Below are positions 46,553 to 56,812 of a stretch of DNA of 64,000 nt, in pieces. Position numbers and translations under genes: made by a program. The notes beneath the pieces were generated by a model, which was not told the DNA's origin, ran no database searches, and worked only from the letters and a program-made list of their open reading frames with translations. Source of the DNA: Cognatishimia sp. F0-27 (GTDB lineage Bacteria > Pseudomonadota > Alphaproteobacteria > Rhodobacterales > Rhodobacteraceae); NCBI RefSeq assembly GCF_020667845.1, contig NZ_JAFMPQ010000003.1, forward strand, positions 186,001 through 250,000. The letters are read 5' to 3'. The stretch's first letter is position 1. Each line of letters opens with the position of its first letter.

Positions 46553-47080
46553 TCAGCCCTTGGCCGGCTCCGGCGGTTTTGCCGGGGCAGCCGCCGCGGC
46601 GGCGGCACCAGCCTGCTGGCCGCGATTCTGCCGGTTGCCGGAGAGCGGGTCGTCCTGACGTTGCACGGAGCCTTCGAAATGCGCACCGCTCTCGATGGCG
46701 ATTGTCTTGTGGATGATGTCGCCTTCAACGCGCGCTGTCGCGGTCAGACGGACCTTGAGACCACGGACACGGCCGACGATCCGGCCATTCACCACCACGT
46801 CATCGGCGGTCACTTCGCCCTTTATCGTGGCACTCTCACCGATGGTCAGGAGGTGGGCGCGGATGTCGCCCTCGACAGTGCCTTCGACCTGGATGTCGCC
46901 GGAAGTCTTGATATTCCCGGTGATGTGCAGATCATTGGACAGAACGGATGCCGGCGGCTTGGCCTTGGGCGCTGACGGCTTGAAGTCCGAACCGGGGCGG
47001 GGCATTTCGGGTGCCGCCGCTGCGGCGCCGCTGTCCTCGGTCTTGGCGCCGGGCTCATTGATCTTGCTTTTAGAAAACAT
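46553..47080 (-). CDS. Bactofilin
   Basis: 175 residues: disordered Pro/Ala-rich N-tail, then a beta-helical DUF583 core (about 46-140: LHITGNIKTSGDIQVEGTVE, IGESATIKGEVTADDVVVNG), then an Ala/Pro-rich tail. Bactofilins polymerise into filaments that place cell-wall enzymes or stalk machinery. Its start overlaps the M23 peptidase stop by 11 bp; the pairing of a bactofilin with a peptidoglycan peptidase recurs in bacteria and supports a cell-shape role. Confidence 0.92.
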   Translation of the reverse strand: MFSKSKINEPGAKTEDSGAAAAAPEMPRPGSDFKPSAPKAKPPASVLSNDLHITGNIKTSGDIQVEGTVEGDIRAHLLTIGESATIKGEVTADDVVVNGRIVGRVRGLKVRLTATARVEGDIIHKTIAIESGAHFEGSVQRQDDPLSGNRQNRGQQAGAAAAAAAPAKPPEPAKG

Positions 47081-48440
47081 CGTTCGCAGCCTTGATATAG
47101 ATCATGGGGTTGACGGGTTGTCCGCCGACACGAACCTCGTAGTGCAAATGCGTGCCGGTTGACCGTCCTGTGTTCCCCATAGCAGCAATCCGATCCCCGC
47201 GCGAGACCCTTTGACCAACCTTGACATAGAGTTTCGAATTGTGGGCGTAGCGGGTTTCGATGCCGAATTCATGCTGGATCTTGACCAAGCGCCCGTAACC
47301 CGACTGCCAGCCTGCGAAAGTCACCACGCCATCGGCGGTGGAATAGATCGGCGTGCCGTGCGGTGCGGCAAAATCGGTGCCGGCATGAAGACGACCCCAG
47401 CGGCGACCAAAGCCCGATGTGAAGCGGAACGGATCCTTGAGCGGCGAGGCAAACGGCGCCTTCTGTGCGGCGATCCGGTACAGGTTCAGCCGGTCCATCT
47501 GGTTCAGGATGCGGTTGGCGCGGGCGGTATCTTCGGGGGCAACGTCCTGACCCATGGTCGAGAAGCTCAGCGGGGTGAGCGGGCCGCCCTGGCCGGAATA
47601 GCCCTTGCGGACCTGATTGAGGATGCGGTCGGGGTCCATGCCGGCTTTTTCGAACATGCGGTCGAGCGGCTTGACGGACACGGTCATGGCTTCTTCGAGC
47701 TGGCGGAAGATGCGGTCATTGGCATCTTCCATCTGTTCGATCTCGGCTTCCATCTCGGAGGCGCGGATCAGGGCCTGACGGGCATCGGCCACGACACGGT
47801 CCCGTTCCTCGGCGGTGCGGGCAAGGGCCGCGGACAGCAGGTTGAGTGTGCTGTCGGAGCCGGTCGCAGCACTTGCAACGGCCGTGTCGCCCCCTTCGAT
47901 CCGGGTTTCGAGCGCGGCGAGGCGCGTTTCGACATCGGAGCGCTGTTTCATCGTGTCGCGCAGCGTGGCTTGGATCACGTCGATGCCGTTCTCCAGCTCG
48001 TTGCGACGGGTTTCGCTGTCGAGAAGCTCCGACTGCATCAGGGAGATCTGGCGCAGCGCGGCGTTGAAGCGCTCCTGGGCCGCGACGGCTTCCGCGGCGC
48101 GGCGGTCGCGTTCCTCCGAGAGCGCGTTCAGGCGCTGCTGGTAGGTGATTTGCTCGCGCACCGCCTGTTCGCGGTAGCTGCCTGCGCCGATGCTGTCCAT
48201 CAGCAGGATCGCGGTTGCCACGATCGACCAGCCAATGACAGCGGACGCCCCGACAAAGGCAACAGCCTGAGTCTCCGGACGCAGCCGGATGAAGCGCGTG
48301 TCGGTTTCCGATCGGAGGAATAACCTGCGCTCAGGAAAGAAGCGCTCAAGAAGCGCATGTGTTTTTATCGCCAGACGTGTTCGCACCTGACCGTCCTCTT
48401 CGTGACCCGTCCCAATGTCGTCGACGCTCGGCTCCCCCAC
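47070..48440 (-). CDS. Membrane-anchored M23 (LytM) peptidoglycan peptidase with coiled coil
   Basis: 456 residues from the first ATG; the true start may be later. One membrane helix near residues 60-82, a long periplasmic coiled coil (about 95-245), then the LytM domain: FGRRWGRLHAGTDFAAPHGT (zinc His and Asp) and GTHLHYEVRVGGQPVNP (zinc His). All metal ligands are present, so an active endopeptidase is likely. Overlaps bactofilin by 11 bp. Acts in the periplasm on the cell wall. Confidence 0.9.
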   Translation of the reverse strand: MGEPSVDDIGTGHEEDGQVRTRLAIKTHALLERFFPERRLFLRSETDTRFIRLRPETQAVAFVGASAVIGWSIVATAILLMDSIGAGSYREQAVREQITYQQRLNALSEERDRRAAEAVAAQERFNAALRQISLMQSELLDSETRRNELENGIDVIQATLRDTMKQRSDVETRLAALETRIEGGDTAVASAATGSDSTLNLLSAALARTAEERDRVVADARQALIRASEMEAEIEQMEDANDRIFRQLEEAMTVSVKPLDRMFEKAGMDPDRILNQVRKGYSGQGGPLTPLSFSTMGQDVAPEDTARANRILNQMDRLNLYRIAAQKAPFASPLKDPFRFTSGFGRRWGRLHAGTDFAAPHGTPIYSTADGVVTFAGWQSGYGRLVKIQHEFGIETRYAHNSKLYVKVGQRVSRGDRIAAMGNTGRSTGTHLHYEVRVGGQPVNPMIYIKAANDVF

Positions 48441-48559
48441 CGACGTCTTCGCTTCGGCTTATCGGTGCATTCACGATTTCGCAAGTTTCAATGGGCGATG
48501 ATTCGGTCTGAACCGCGGGATGTTGCCGAAATGGCGAAAATCCGCTTATGCGAAACGTT

Positions 48560-49384
48560 TCAACGGGTTCCAGTGACCGGTGCATTGGCAAGGGGCCAGT
48601 AGAAGTCCGGCGGCAGGCCGGCCTCGGCGCGCTTCTCGTCGTTGAAGGGAGGCTTCAAGGCCCCTTTGAAATATTTCTGGACCAATGCGTGAAACGTGTC
48701 ACGAGGGTCGTGTTCGTGGCGTCCGCAGAGGAAATGGAACCATTTCGAGCCATAGGCCACATGCCCGACCTCCTCGGCATAGATGGTCTCCAGCGCGGCA
48801 ACGGCGCTGTCGGCCTGCGCACGGCGAAAGATCTCGATCATGCCCGGGGTCACGTCGAGCCCGCGCGCTTCGAGCACCATCGGCACCACCGCAAGGCGGC
48901 CCATGAAGTCGTCCACGGTGTCTTCGGCGGCGCGCCACATGCCCGCATGGGCCGGAAGCGCGCCGTAAAAGCTGCCCTGTTCCTCAAGGCAGTCGCACAT
49001 CAGGTTGAAATGCTTGGACTCTTCATCGGCGGCCTTGACCCAGTCGTCATAGAAGCCCAGCGGCATGGGCACATGGGCAAAACGCGGGATGATGTCCCAG
49101 TGCAGATCCACCGCATTCAGTTCGATATGGGCCACCGCGTGCAGCAGGGCGATCCGGCCTGCGGGGCTGCCGGGCTTGCGCTTGGGCACGTCGCGCGGAT
49201 CGAGAAGCGCGGGTGCATCGGGCCGGGCCGGGCGCATTGGCGGCTGCGCGGTGCCGATCTCGAGCGGTGCCCCGGCCTCGCGGGCCGCGAACCAGGTCGC
49301 CGCATGGGCGCGCGACAGGGCGGTTTTTGCCCGCCCGTCCGCGGTGGTCAGCACCTCCACTGCCATCTCGCTCAGCGTTGCCAT
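48560..49384 (-). CDS. DUF455 ferritin-like protein
   Basis: 274 residues, four-helix ferritin-like fold with carboxylate/His metal ligands: HAVAHIELNAVDLHWD, AADEESKHFNLMC, IYAEEVGHVAYGSKWF. The family resembles MiaE-like di-iron hydroxylases and is of unproven function. Followed 93 bp later on minus by bcp, an oxidative-stress gene. Confidence 0.85.
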   Translation of the reverse strand: MATLSEMAVEVLTTADGRAKTALSRAHAATWFAAREAGAPLEIGTAQPPMRPARPDAPALLDPRDVPKRKPGSPAGRIALLHAVAHIELNAVDLHWDIIPRFAHVPMPLGFYDDWVKAADEESKHFNLMCDCLEEQGSFYGALPAHAGMWRAAEDTVDDFMGRLAVVPMVLEARGLDVTPGMIEIFRRAQADSAVAALETIYAEEVGHVAYGSKWFHFLCGRHEHDPRDTFHALVQKYFKGALKPPFNDEKRAEAGLPPDFYWPLANAPVTGTR

Positions 49385-49477
49385 TGTTGCCTCGCCATTG
49401 GTGCCTCGATTCCGGGGTTGGTCCGTGTGTGGAGCAGGAGCGGGAGCCGAATGGCCACCCCTCCCGCGCGCGGTATG

Positions 49478-49927
49478 TCAGAGTGTCTGCGCCGCTTCGA
49501 GCACCTCTTCGGCGTGACCGGGCACCTTCACCTTGCGCCAGGTCCGGGCGATCTTGCCCTCGGCGTCGATCAGGAAGGTGGCGCGCTCGATGCCCATATA
49601 GGTCTTCCCATACATCTTCTTTTCCACCCAGACGCCGAATTTCTCGCAGACATCGGAGTGCTCGTCCGACAGCAGCGGCACCGTGAGGCTCTTCTTGGCC
49701 ATGAATTTCTCGTGGCTGGCGAGGCTGTCCTTCGAGATGCCGAAAACCTTGGTTCCGGCGGCGTCGAAAGCGTCCTGCAGCGCGGTGAAGGCTTCGTTTT
49801 CCTTGGTGCAGCCGGATGTGTCGTCGCGCGGATAGAAGAACAGGACCACCTTGTGGCCCTTGAGATCGGACAACGTCACGTCACCGGAGGTGCCGGGAAG
49901 GGTGAAATCGGGGGCCATATCGGACAT
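49478..49927 (-). CDS. bcp: Thioredoxin-dependent peroxiredoxin (Bcp/PrxQ)
   Basis: 149 residues. Peroxidatic Cys40 in FYPRDDTSGCTKEN; the usual resolving Cys five residues later is absent (Glu there), so this is a Bcp of the one-Cys or atypical type, with Cys about 94 (SDVCEKFG) a possible alternative resolver. Reduces hydroperoxides in the cytoplasm. AAGGAG-like site before the ATG. Confidence 0.92.
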   Translation of the reverse strand: MSDMAPDFTLPGTSGDVTLSDLKGHKVVLFFYPRDDTSGCTKENEAFTALQDAFDAAGTKVFGISKDSLASHEKFMAKKSLTVPLLSDEHSDVCEKFGVWVEKKMYGKTYMGIERATFLIDAEGKIARTWRKVKVPGHAEEVLEAAQTL

Positions 49928-50014
49928 GGGGCGTTTCTCCTTGCTGGTGATGCGCTATGCTGACCCATGTGGCCAAACGCAAGCGAAACCTAAAGCGAGA
50001 GTTCCGAGCGTCCA

Positions 50015-53000
50015 GTGACGGAGACAAATCCTTCGAAGATCCCGCCCGAGACCGGTGCGGCGCGCGATGCTGCGAGGCTGCCTGACAAGGCGGACGAGCG
50101 ACCGGCGGGTGCCGATGCGGATCCGTCCGACGGGCGGGACGTGTCGGGTGCCGATTCTGACGCTGCTGCACAAGTCCCTGATCACCACCCTGGTGCAGAT
50201 CCTGGTGAGGGCGCGTCTGCGCGCGGGGGCGGGGTTGGATCGCAAACTGCGGCAGCGGGTGCGGCGACCTCGGCCGGGCAGGCGTCAGCCGCCACCCGCG
50301 ATGCCGGCGGGCGCGCGGATCCGACGCCCACGGGCCCTGTCTTGCGGGCCGATGCCGTGCAGGCGCTGACCCCGGCGCAACGGCCCGGCCGTGCGGGCCG
50401 CAGGCGGCGGCGGGCGAAAGGCCTGCTCATCGCGATGCTGGCCTTGATGATACTCGCGGGGGCCGGTGCGGCGCTGGTTGTCGGGCGGACGCTGGATGCG
50501 CCGGACTGGCTGCGCGAGCGCATCGAAGCGCGCATCGTCCAGACCCTGCCGGGGATCGGTGTCGGCTCTGGCAATATGAGCCTGCGCATCGAGCGCAACG
50601 GCGTGGCGCGGGTGATCCTGTGGGACGTGGATATCCGCAACGCGCGCGGAGAGCCGATCGCAACCCTGTCGGATTTCGAGGCGGGCTTTGCACCCGCAGG
50701 CCTGATCCGCGGCCAGCTCGAACTGCGCGAGGCCCATCTCTCGGGGGCGTTTCTCACGGTGACGCGCAGCCCGGACGGCACGCTTGGGCTTGCGCTGGGT
50801 GATGCCTTTGCGGCGGGCACGCAGGCACCGGATCTGGGCGCGCTGATCGAGCAGATCGACGCGGCCTTCGCAGATCCGCGCCTCGCGCAGCTCGACAGCG
50901 TATCGGCGGACGGGTTGACGATCCGCTACGAGGATCTGCGCGCGCGGCGCGGCTGGACCGTGGATGGCGGGCGGCTGCGGGTGTCACGCGATGCCGATGT
51001 CCTCGATTTCTCCGGCGATCTTGCGCTGCTGTCGGGCGGCGACGGCGTGGCCTCGATCGAGGTGAACGCGGCGAGCCCGATCGGCGCGCGCACCATCGAA
51101 TTCGGGGTCAATCTGCGCGATCTCGCGGCGCGCGACATCGCCTCGCAGAGCGCGGGGCTTGCCTGGCTGGAATCGCTCGAAGCGCCGATTTCCGGCGCGT
51201 TGCGGTCGGAGTTGCGCGCCGACGGGTCGCTTGGCGTGCTGAATGCCACGCTTCAAATCGGCGCCGGTGCGTTGCAGCCCAATGCCGCCACCCGCGCGAT
51301 CCCCTTCGAGGCGGCGCGCACCTATTTCACCTACGATCCCGAGCGGGCGCTGCTGGATTTCGCGGAGATCACCGTGCGCTCGCCGCTGGGGGCGGTGACG
51401 GCGGCGGGCCAGGCGGCTCTTTTGGGCACGCAGAGCGCGCGGCCCGAAGCGATCAGCGGTCAGCTGCGCCTCAGCGAGGTGCATCTTGCGAAAGACACGC
51501 CACTTCTGCCGAGCCTCGATCTGGCGGGCGCGGATGCGGCGTTCAAGCTCACGCTGCAACCTTTCGAGCTGACGCTTGGCGACCTGACGTCGCGCGACGA
51601 GACGCTGCCGCTGCGCAGCGCGGGGCGGCTTCTGGCCCGGCCCGACGGCTGGCAGGTGTCGCTCGATGCGCATGTGGCCCGGACCGATCCGGCGCAGGTC
51701 CTGACCTTCTGGCCCGCCAGCTTCCGGACGCGGGCGCGCGATTGGGTCGCGCAGAACGTCACCGGCGGCAACATGCGCGACATCACCTTTGCGTTGCGCG
51801 CCGAGCCGGGCGGCAAGCCGATGACCTATATCGATTTCGGGTTTGACGGCGGGCATGTGTCCTACAACCCGCGCTTGCCGCCGGTCACGGGCGGGCGTGG
51901 CCGGGTGACGATTTACGACCACCGCCTGAGCGTGCGGCTGGAGGCGGGCCGGATCGTGCCGGCCGCCGGCGGCGCGCTTGATGTGGGCGGGTCGGAGTTC
52001 ATCATGCCCGATCTGCGCACCCGGCCCAATCCGGCCTTGTTGAACCTGCGGGCGCGCGGGCCGCTAGGGGCGGTGCTGTCCTATGTGGACAACGATGCCT
52101 GGCAACTGTTGCGCAAGGCCGGGCGCGGGCTGGATCTGGCCACGGGGCAGGCGGAGATCACCGGGCGCGTGGCGCTGCCGCTGCGCCGGGGGCTCACGCT
52201 GGCGGACGTGGATCTCGACCTTGAGGGTGTCTTGCGCGATGTGCGCAGCGAGACCATTGCCCGCGCGCGCGTCTTGGAAGCGGAGCGGCTGGCCTTTGCG
52301 CTCGACAATGACCGGTTGGAGATCCGCGGGCCGGTCACACTTTCGGGCGCCCCGGCGGAGGGGCGTTTCGAGATGCCGCTGGACGGCGGCGCGTCCAGGC
52401 TCACGGCGACGGTGCAGCTCAGCCAGCGTACGCTTGATCGGTTCCGCATCGCGCTGCCCGACGGGATGATCAGCGGTCAGGGCACGGGCACCCTTGCGCT
52501 GGACATGGCACGGGGGGCGGCTCCGCGCTTCGTGCTGGAAAGCGATCTGGCAGGCATCGGCGTGGCGATCCCGCAACTGGGTTGGCGGTTGCGGCCGAAC
52601 CAGACCGGGCAATTCCGGATCATCGGCACGTTGGGCACGCCGGTGACGATCGACAGCCTGTCCCTGACCGGCGCGGGGCTTGAGGCGCGAGGCGGCTTGT
52701 CGCTGACCGATGCGGGCGGGCTGCGCAGTTTGCGGTTCGACACGCTCAAGGTGGGCGACTGGCTCGACGTGCGCGCCCGGCTCGACGGGCGCGGGGCCGG
52801 GGTCGCGCCGGGCGTGGAAATCGCGGGCGGCACGCTGGATCTGCGCCGCGCACCGTTTGGCAACGGGGCGGGCGGCGCGCGCGGCGGCGGTGGGGCGGTG
52901 CCGATGAAGGTGGCGCTGGACCGGTTGCAGGTCACCAACACCATCGCGCTCACCCGGTTCGCAGGGGAATTTGAGGCCGCTGGTGCGCTTGACGGCCGGT

Positions 53001-53638
53001 TCACGGCGCGAATCGATGGCAAATCGCCGATCGAGGGGCGGCTGACCGCGCAGGGCGGCGCGTCGGCGGTGCGGATCGTGGGCGCGGATGCGGGCGATAT
53101 CCTTGAGGATGCCGGTCTTCTGAAGACGGTGCAGAACGGGGATTTCAGCCTCGAATTGACCCCGGTCCGGGGGCGCGCAGGCCAGTATGACGGGCGGTTG
53201 CTGATCCTCGGGGCGCGTTTGCGCGAGGCGCCTGCCATTGCGGCACTGCTGGATGCGGTGAGCGTGGTCGGGCTGATCGACCAGCTCAACGGGCCGGGCA
53301 TTTTCTTTGCCGAGGTGGAGGCGTTTTTCCGGCTCACGCCGAACCGGGTGATCCTGACCCGGTCGAGCGCGGTCGGGCCGTCGATGGGTATTTCGCTGGA
53401 CGGGTTCTATGACCTCGACCGGGGGGAGATGGACTTGCAGGGGGTGCTGTCTCCGATCTACGTGCTCAACGGGATTGGCCGGTTGATCGCGCGCAAGGGC
53501 GAGGGGCTGATCGGGTTCAATTTCAACCTGCAAGGTCCGGTGAGCGCGCCGAGGGTGCTTGTGAACCCGCTTTCGGTCTTCACGCCCGGCATGTTCCGTG
53601 ACATTTTCCGCCGGCCGCCGCCACAGGTGTCGCAATAG
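50015..53638 (+). CDS. AsmA/YhdP-like large envelope protein (DUF3971)
   Basis: 1207 residues. GTG start; a disordered Ala/Asp/Gly-rich N-tail of ~130 residues may be partly untranslated. One membrane helix (about 137-157, LLIAMLALMILAGAGAALVV), then a long beta-rich periplasmic domain of repeats and an AsmA-like C-terminus (LDAVSVVGLIDQLNGPGIFF, LYVLN-like IYVLNGIGRLIARKGEGLIG). Relatives such as YhdP and TamB form bridges for phospholipid transport between membranes; function here inferred from fold. Ends 30 bp before queA. Confidence 0.85.
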   Translation: MTETNPSKIPPETGAARDAARLPDKADERPAGADADPSDGRDVSGADSDAAAQVPDHHPGADPGEGASARGGGVGSQTAAAGAATSAGQASAATRDAGGRADPTPTGPVLRADAVQALTPAQRPGRAGRRRRRAKGLLIAMLALMILAGAGAALVVGRTLDAPDWLRERIEARIVQTLPGIGVGSGNMSLRIERNGVARVILWDVDIRNARGEPIATLSDFEAGFAPAGLIRGQLELREAHLSGAFLTVTRSPDGTLGLALGDAFAAGTQAPDLGALIEQIDAAFADPRLAQLDSVSADGLTIRYEDLRARRGWTVDGGRLRVSRDADVLDFSGDLALLSGGDGVASIEVNAASPIGARTIEFGVNLRDLAARDIASQSAGLAWLESLEAPISGALRSELRADGSLGVLNATLQIGAGALQPNAATRAIPFEAARTYFTYDPERALLDFAEITVRSPLGAVTAAGQAALLGTQSARPEAISGQLRLSEVHLAKDTPLLPSLDLAGADAAFKLTLQPFELTLGDLTSRDETLPLRSAGRLLARPDGWQVSLDAHVARTDPAQVLTFWPASFRTRARDWVAQNVTGGNMRDITFALRAEPGGKPMTYIDFGFDGGHVSYNPRLPPVTGGRGRVTIYDHRLSVRLEAGRIVPAAGGALDVGGSEFIMPDLRTRPNPALLNLRARGPLGAVLSYVDNDAWQLLRKAGRGLDLATGQAEITGRVALPLRRGLTLADVDLDLEGVLRDVRSETIARARVLEAERLAFALDNDRLEIRGPVTLSGAPAEGRFEMPLDGGASRLTATVQLSQRTLDRFRIALPDGMISGQGTGTLALDMARGAAPRFVLESDLAGIGVAIPQLGWRLRPNQTGQFRIIGTLGTPVTIDSLSLTGAGLEARGGLSLTDAGGLRSLRFDTLKVGDWLDVRARLDGRGAGVAPGVEIAGGTLDLRRAPFGNGAGGARGGGGAVPMKVALDRLQVTNTIALTRFAGEFEAAGALDGRFTARIDGKSPIEGRLTAQGGASAVRIVGADAGDILEDAGLLKTVQNGDFSLELTPVRGRAGQYDGRLLILGARLREAPAIAALLDAVSVVGLIDQLNGPGIFFAEVEAFFRLTPNRVILTRSSAVGPSMGISLDGFYDLDRGEMDLQGVLSPIYVLNGIGRLIARKGEGLIGFNFNLQGPVSAPRVLVNPLSVFTPGMFRDIFRRPPPQVSQ

Positions 53639-53668
53639 GATTCTCTCTTTGGATCAGGAGGATATGCC

Positions 53669-54733
53669 GTGAAGTTGAGCGATTTCGATTTCGATCTGCC
53701 GGAGGGTCGAATCGCGACGCGCCCCGCAAGCCCGCGCTCGTCGGCGCGGATGCTGGTGGCGGAGGGCGACACCATCACCGATGCGGTGATGCGGGATCTG
53801 CCGCAGGTGCTGCGCCCCGGCGACCGGCTTGTGCTCAACGATACCAAGGTGATCCCGGCCCGGCTGTCCGGCACCCGCGTCAGACAGAGTGCCGAAGGGC
53901 CGGTGCAGGCGCGCATCGAGGTGACGCTTCTCGAGCCGCAGGCGAACGGATGCTGGAGCGCGCTGGTCAAGCCGCTCAAGAAGGTGCGCGACGGCGAAGA
54001 GATCGTATTCAGCGACGCGCTTTCGGCGGTTGTGGAGGCCCGCGCGGAGGGGCAGGCCTTCTTGCGGTTCAATCTTGCGGGCGAGGATTTCGACGCGGCA
54101 TTGAACGCCGCTGGTGCCATGCCGCTGCCGCCCTATATCGCGGCCAAGCGCCCGGCGGATGCGCGCGACAAGGAAGACTACCAGACGATCTGGGCGCGCC
54201 GGAAGGGCGCGGTCGCCGCGCCAACGGCGTCCTTGCATTTCGACGAGGCCTTGATGGCGGGGCTGGCCGCGCGCGGCGTCGCGCTGAGCTATGTGACGTT
54301 GCACGTGGGGGCGGGCACCTTCCTGCCGGTCAAGGTGGAGGATGTGACCACCCACAAGATGCATGGCGAATGGGGCGAAGTGACCGAGGCCGCGGCGGCG
54401 GAAATTGCCGCGACCAAGGCCGCAGGCGGCCGGGTGATCCCGGTGGGCACGACGGCGCTGCGCCTGATCGAGACCGCGGCGGCCGAGAGCGGCGCGATTG
54501 CGCCTTTCGAAGGGGTCACGGAGATCTTCATCTATCCCGGCTTCGCGTTCCGGGTGACCGATGCCTTGATCACCAATTTCCACCTGCCGAAATCGACCTT
54601 GATGATGCTGGTCTCGGCGCTGATGGGGCGGGAGCGGATCGCGGCGATCTATGACCATGCGATCGCGGAAAACTACCGGTTCTTTTCCTATGGCGACGGC
54701 TCCCTGCTGATCCCGGATCGCAGCGCGGGGTGA
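53669..54733 (+). CDS. queA: S-adenosylmethionine:tRNA ribosyltransferase-isomerase QueA
   Basis: Transfers ribose from SAM to preQ1-tRNA in queuosine synthesis. 354 residues, GTG start after CAGGAGG. Signature stretches: [68 protein letters not shown]. Length normal. No other queuosine gene is adjacent. Confidence 0.96.
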   Translation: MKLSDFDFDLPEGRIATRPASPRSSARMLVAEGDTITDAVMRDLPQVLRPGDRLVLNDTKVIPARLSGTRVRQSAEGPVQARIEVTLLEPQANGCWSALVKPLKKVRDGEEIVFSDALSAVVEARAEGQAFLRFNLAGEDFDAALNAAGAMPLPPYIAAKRPADARDKEDYQTIWARRKGAVAAPTASLHFDEALMAGLAARGVALSYVTLHVGAGTFLPVKVEDVTTHKMHGEWGEVTEAAAAEIAATKAAGGRVIPVGTTALRLIETAAAESGAIAPFEGVTEIFIYPGFAFRVTDALITNFHLPKSTLMMLVSALMGRERIAAIYDHAIAENYRFFSYGDGSLLIPDRSAG

Positions 54734-55424
54734 CGGAGTGCCCGCCCGGTCGGGATGCGGTCGTGGTGATCCGTGGCACCCAAGGGCCGCGCGCGGGATG
54801 GCCTGAACCCTGTGGCGTGCTCCGCGGCACCGACGTCGCCGGGGCGGCGCGGTTTGGCTGACAGCGACAGCGGCCCGTCCTCCTCAGAGCGGCCCGTCAT
54901 CCTGTGCCGTGTGGGGAGCCAATCCGCGGCGACGCATGTCTCCGAGACGGAGCCCGCGCCGCGCGGGCCTGCGTGGCGCCGTCACACCCTGACGCGGTGT
55001 GGACACGCGTCGCGTTGCCATGGGGCGGTAGCTTGGCTTGTGAGCCGCGCGTGTCTGCGGCGGCGGCGTTTTCGGCGAAGAGTCTTTGTATTACGGTGCG
55101 TCGCGCAAGGGCTCCGGGGGAGCGCGCCTGCGGTGACAGCGTTTCGAGCGGGTGCCTGCGCCGCTGGGGCGAGCGGCACCATAACCAAGGGCGGATGGAT
55201 CCTGGCGTCTGAAATGCGGCCCGCGCGGGGCGCACCCACAGGGCGGATGCACGCAGCAAGGATGACCCGAACGCGGACGATCGCTTTTTGAGCGGATGCC
55301 GCCCGGGGCCATGGGCGACATAGCCCTCGGCGAAATGTCGTTTGTGGGCGTGTCATTGGCCACGGGTCTTGTTAGGGCGGGGCCGAGGCAGGCCGCAGGA
55401 TTCGCAAATAATGGAGCACAGGTC
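54734..55424. other. 691-bp stretch without a recognisable gene
   Basis: GC-rich, with frames that are Arg/Ala-heavy. A 172-codon ORF (54773-55291) has no recognisable domain, and its composition resembles random GC-rich frames. Near 55356 TTGGCC might belong to the MFS promoter. I see no RNA gene or repeat here. Confidence 0.5.
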
Positions 55425-56687
55425 GTGATTGAGGTTATCCGCAACAGTTGGGCGTTGCTTCTGGGCATGACGCTATTGATGGTGGGCAACGGGTTGCAGG
55501 GCTCGCTGCTCGGGGTGCGTGGCCCGGCGGCCGGGTTCTCCTCGCTTGAGATGTCCATCATCATGTCCGGCTATTTCGCCGGGTTTCTTCTGGCGTCGGA
55601 GATCACGCCCAAGATGATCCGCCGGGTCGGCCACGTGCGGGTCTTTGCGGCGCTGGGTTCGCTGGTTTCGGCGGTGTTGATCCTGTTTCCGGCCTTTGAG
55701 CATCCGATCACCTGGACGATGGGGCGCGTGGCGCTGGGCTTTTGTTTCTGCGGCGTCTACGTGACGGCGGAGAGCTGGCTCAACAATGCGTCGTCGAACG
55801 AGACCCGTGGTCAGGCCCTGTCGCTTTACATGGTCATGCAGATGGCCGGTGTGATCATGGCGCAGGGGCTTCTCGTGGTGCCCGATGACTCGGGTTTCCT
55901 GTTGTTCATCATCCCGTCGGTTTTGGTGTCCATCGCCTTCGCACCGATCCTGCTGTCGGTCTCACCGACGCCGGCCTTCGAGAGCACCAAGGGCATGAAG
56001 CTGCGCGAGCTTTATGGGGTCTCTCCGCTCGGCTGTGTCGGGCTCTTTCTTCTGGGTGGCGTGTTTTCCGCACAGTTCGGCATGGCGGCGGTGTATGGCG
56101 CGCAGGCCGGGCTGACGCTTGGCCAGATCTCGATTTTCGTCGCGGCGTTCTATGTCGGCGCGCTGGTCATGCAATACCCGCTGGGCTGGATTTCCGACCG
56201 GGTGGACCGACGCAAGCTGATCATGATTGTTGCTCTCATGGGGGGCTTTGCGGCGGTCGCGGCATTCCTGTCCGGCGGCGCGTTCTGGATGGTCACAGCG
56301 GCGGCTGTCCTGATCGGCGGCAGCGCGAACCCGCTTTATTCCCTGCTGCTGGCCTATACCAATGACTTCCTCGAAACCGAGGCGATGGCGAGCGCGTCGG
56401 CGGGCTTGCTTTTCATCAACGGGCTTGGCGCCATCGCCGGGCCGCTCATCATCGGCTATGCGATGCAGACCGCGGGGCCTCCGGGGTTCTTCATGCTGAT
56501 CGCGGTTTTGCTTCTGGGATTGGGCGCATACGCGGCCTACCGGATGACACAGCGGGCCGCGCCCTCGGTGGATGACACGGCTGCCTATGCGCCGATCACC
56601 GCCGCCGCGACACCGGTGGCCGTGGCCTATGCGCAAGAATACGCCATCGAGACCGCCGAAGCCGAAGAGGAGGCGCGCGAGGCTTGA
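55425..56687 (+). CDS. MFS transporter (YcaD-like)
   Basis: 420 residues from GTG 55425 (MIEVIRNSWALLLGMTLLMV); an ATG at 55296 would add 43 unlikely residues. Twelve helices; SEITPKMIRRVGHVRVFAALG and GWISDRVDRRKLIMIVA are the MFS loop motifs. N-terminal signature QGSLLGVRG resembles the YcaD/MFS_1 group. Substrate unknown. Gln/Glu-rich C-tail. Confidence 0.87.
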   Translation: MIEVIRNSWALLLGMTLLMVGNGLQGSLLGVRGPAAGFSSLEMSIIMSGYFAGFLLASEITPKMIRRVGHVRVFAALGSLVSAVLILFPAFEHPITWTMGRVALGFCFCGVYVTAESWLNNASSNETRGQALSLYMVMQMAGVIMAQGLLVVPDDSGFLLFIIPSVLVSIAFAPILLSVSPTPAFESTKGMKLRELYGVSPLGCVGLFLLGGVFSAQFGMAAVYGAQAGLTLGQISIFVAAFYVGALVMQYPLGWISDRVDRRKLIMIVALMGGFAAVAAFLSGGAFWMVTAAAVLIGGSANPLYSLLLAYTNDFLETEAMASASAGLLFINGLGAIAGPLIIGYAMQTAGPPGFFMLIAVLLLGLGAYAAYRMTQRAAPSVDDTAAYAPITAAATPVAVAYAQEYAIETAEAEEEAREA

Positions 56688-56731
56688 GTTCCTGTCGCAC
56701 TTGGTCAGATTTTGTGATTTCAACCTCTTGG

Positions 56732-56759
56732 TTGACGCAAGGTAGCGTTTACATGTGAT
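56732..56759 (+). promoter_or_regulatory. Candidate promoter of the DUF924 gene
   Basis: TTGACG (56732-56737), 16-bp spacer, TGTGAT (56754-56759), in an AT-rich patch 54 bp before the start codon. Confidence 0.45.
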
Positions 56760-56812
56760 CGGATGCATCGAAATGCTGCGAGACATTGGGGGACGCGCAA
56801 GGAGTGGAACGA

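Noticed and set aside
54773-55291. 172-codon ORF between queA and the MFS gene
   Set aside because: Arg/Ala-rich, no ribosome-binding site of note, no domain. Cannot be excluded but not supported.
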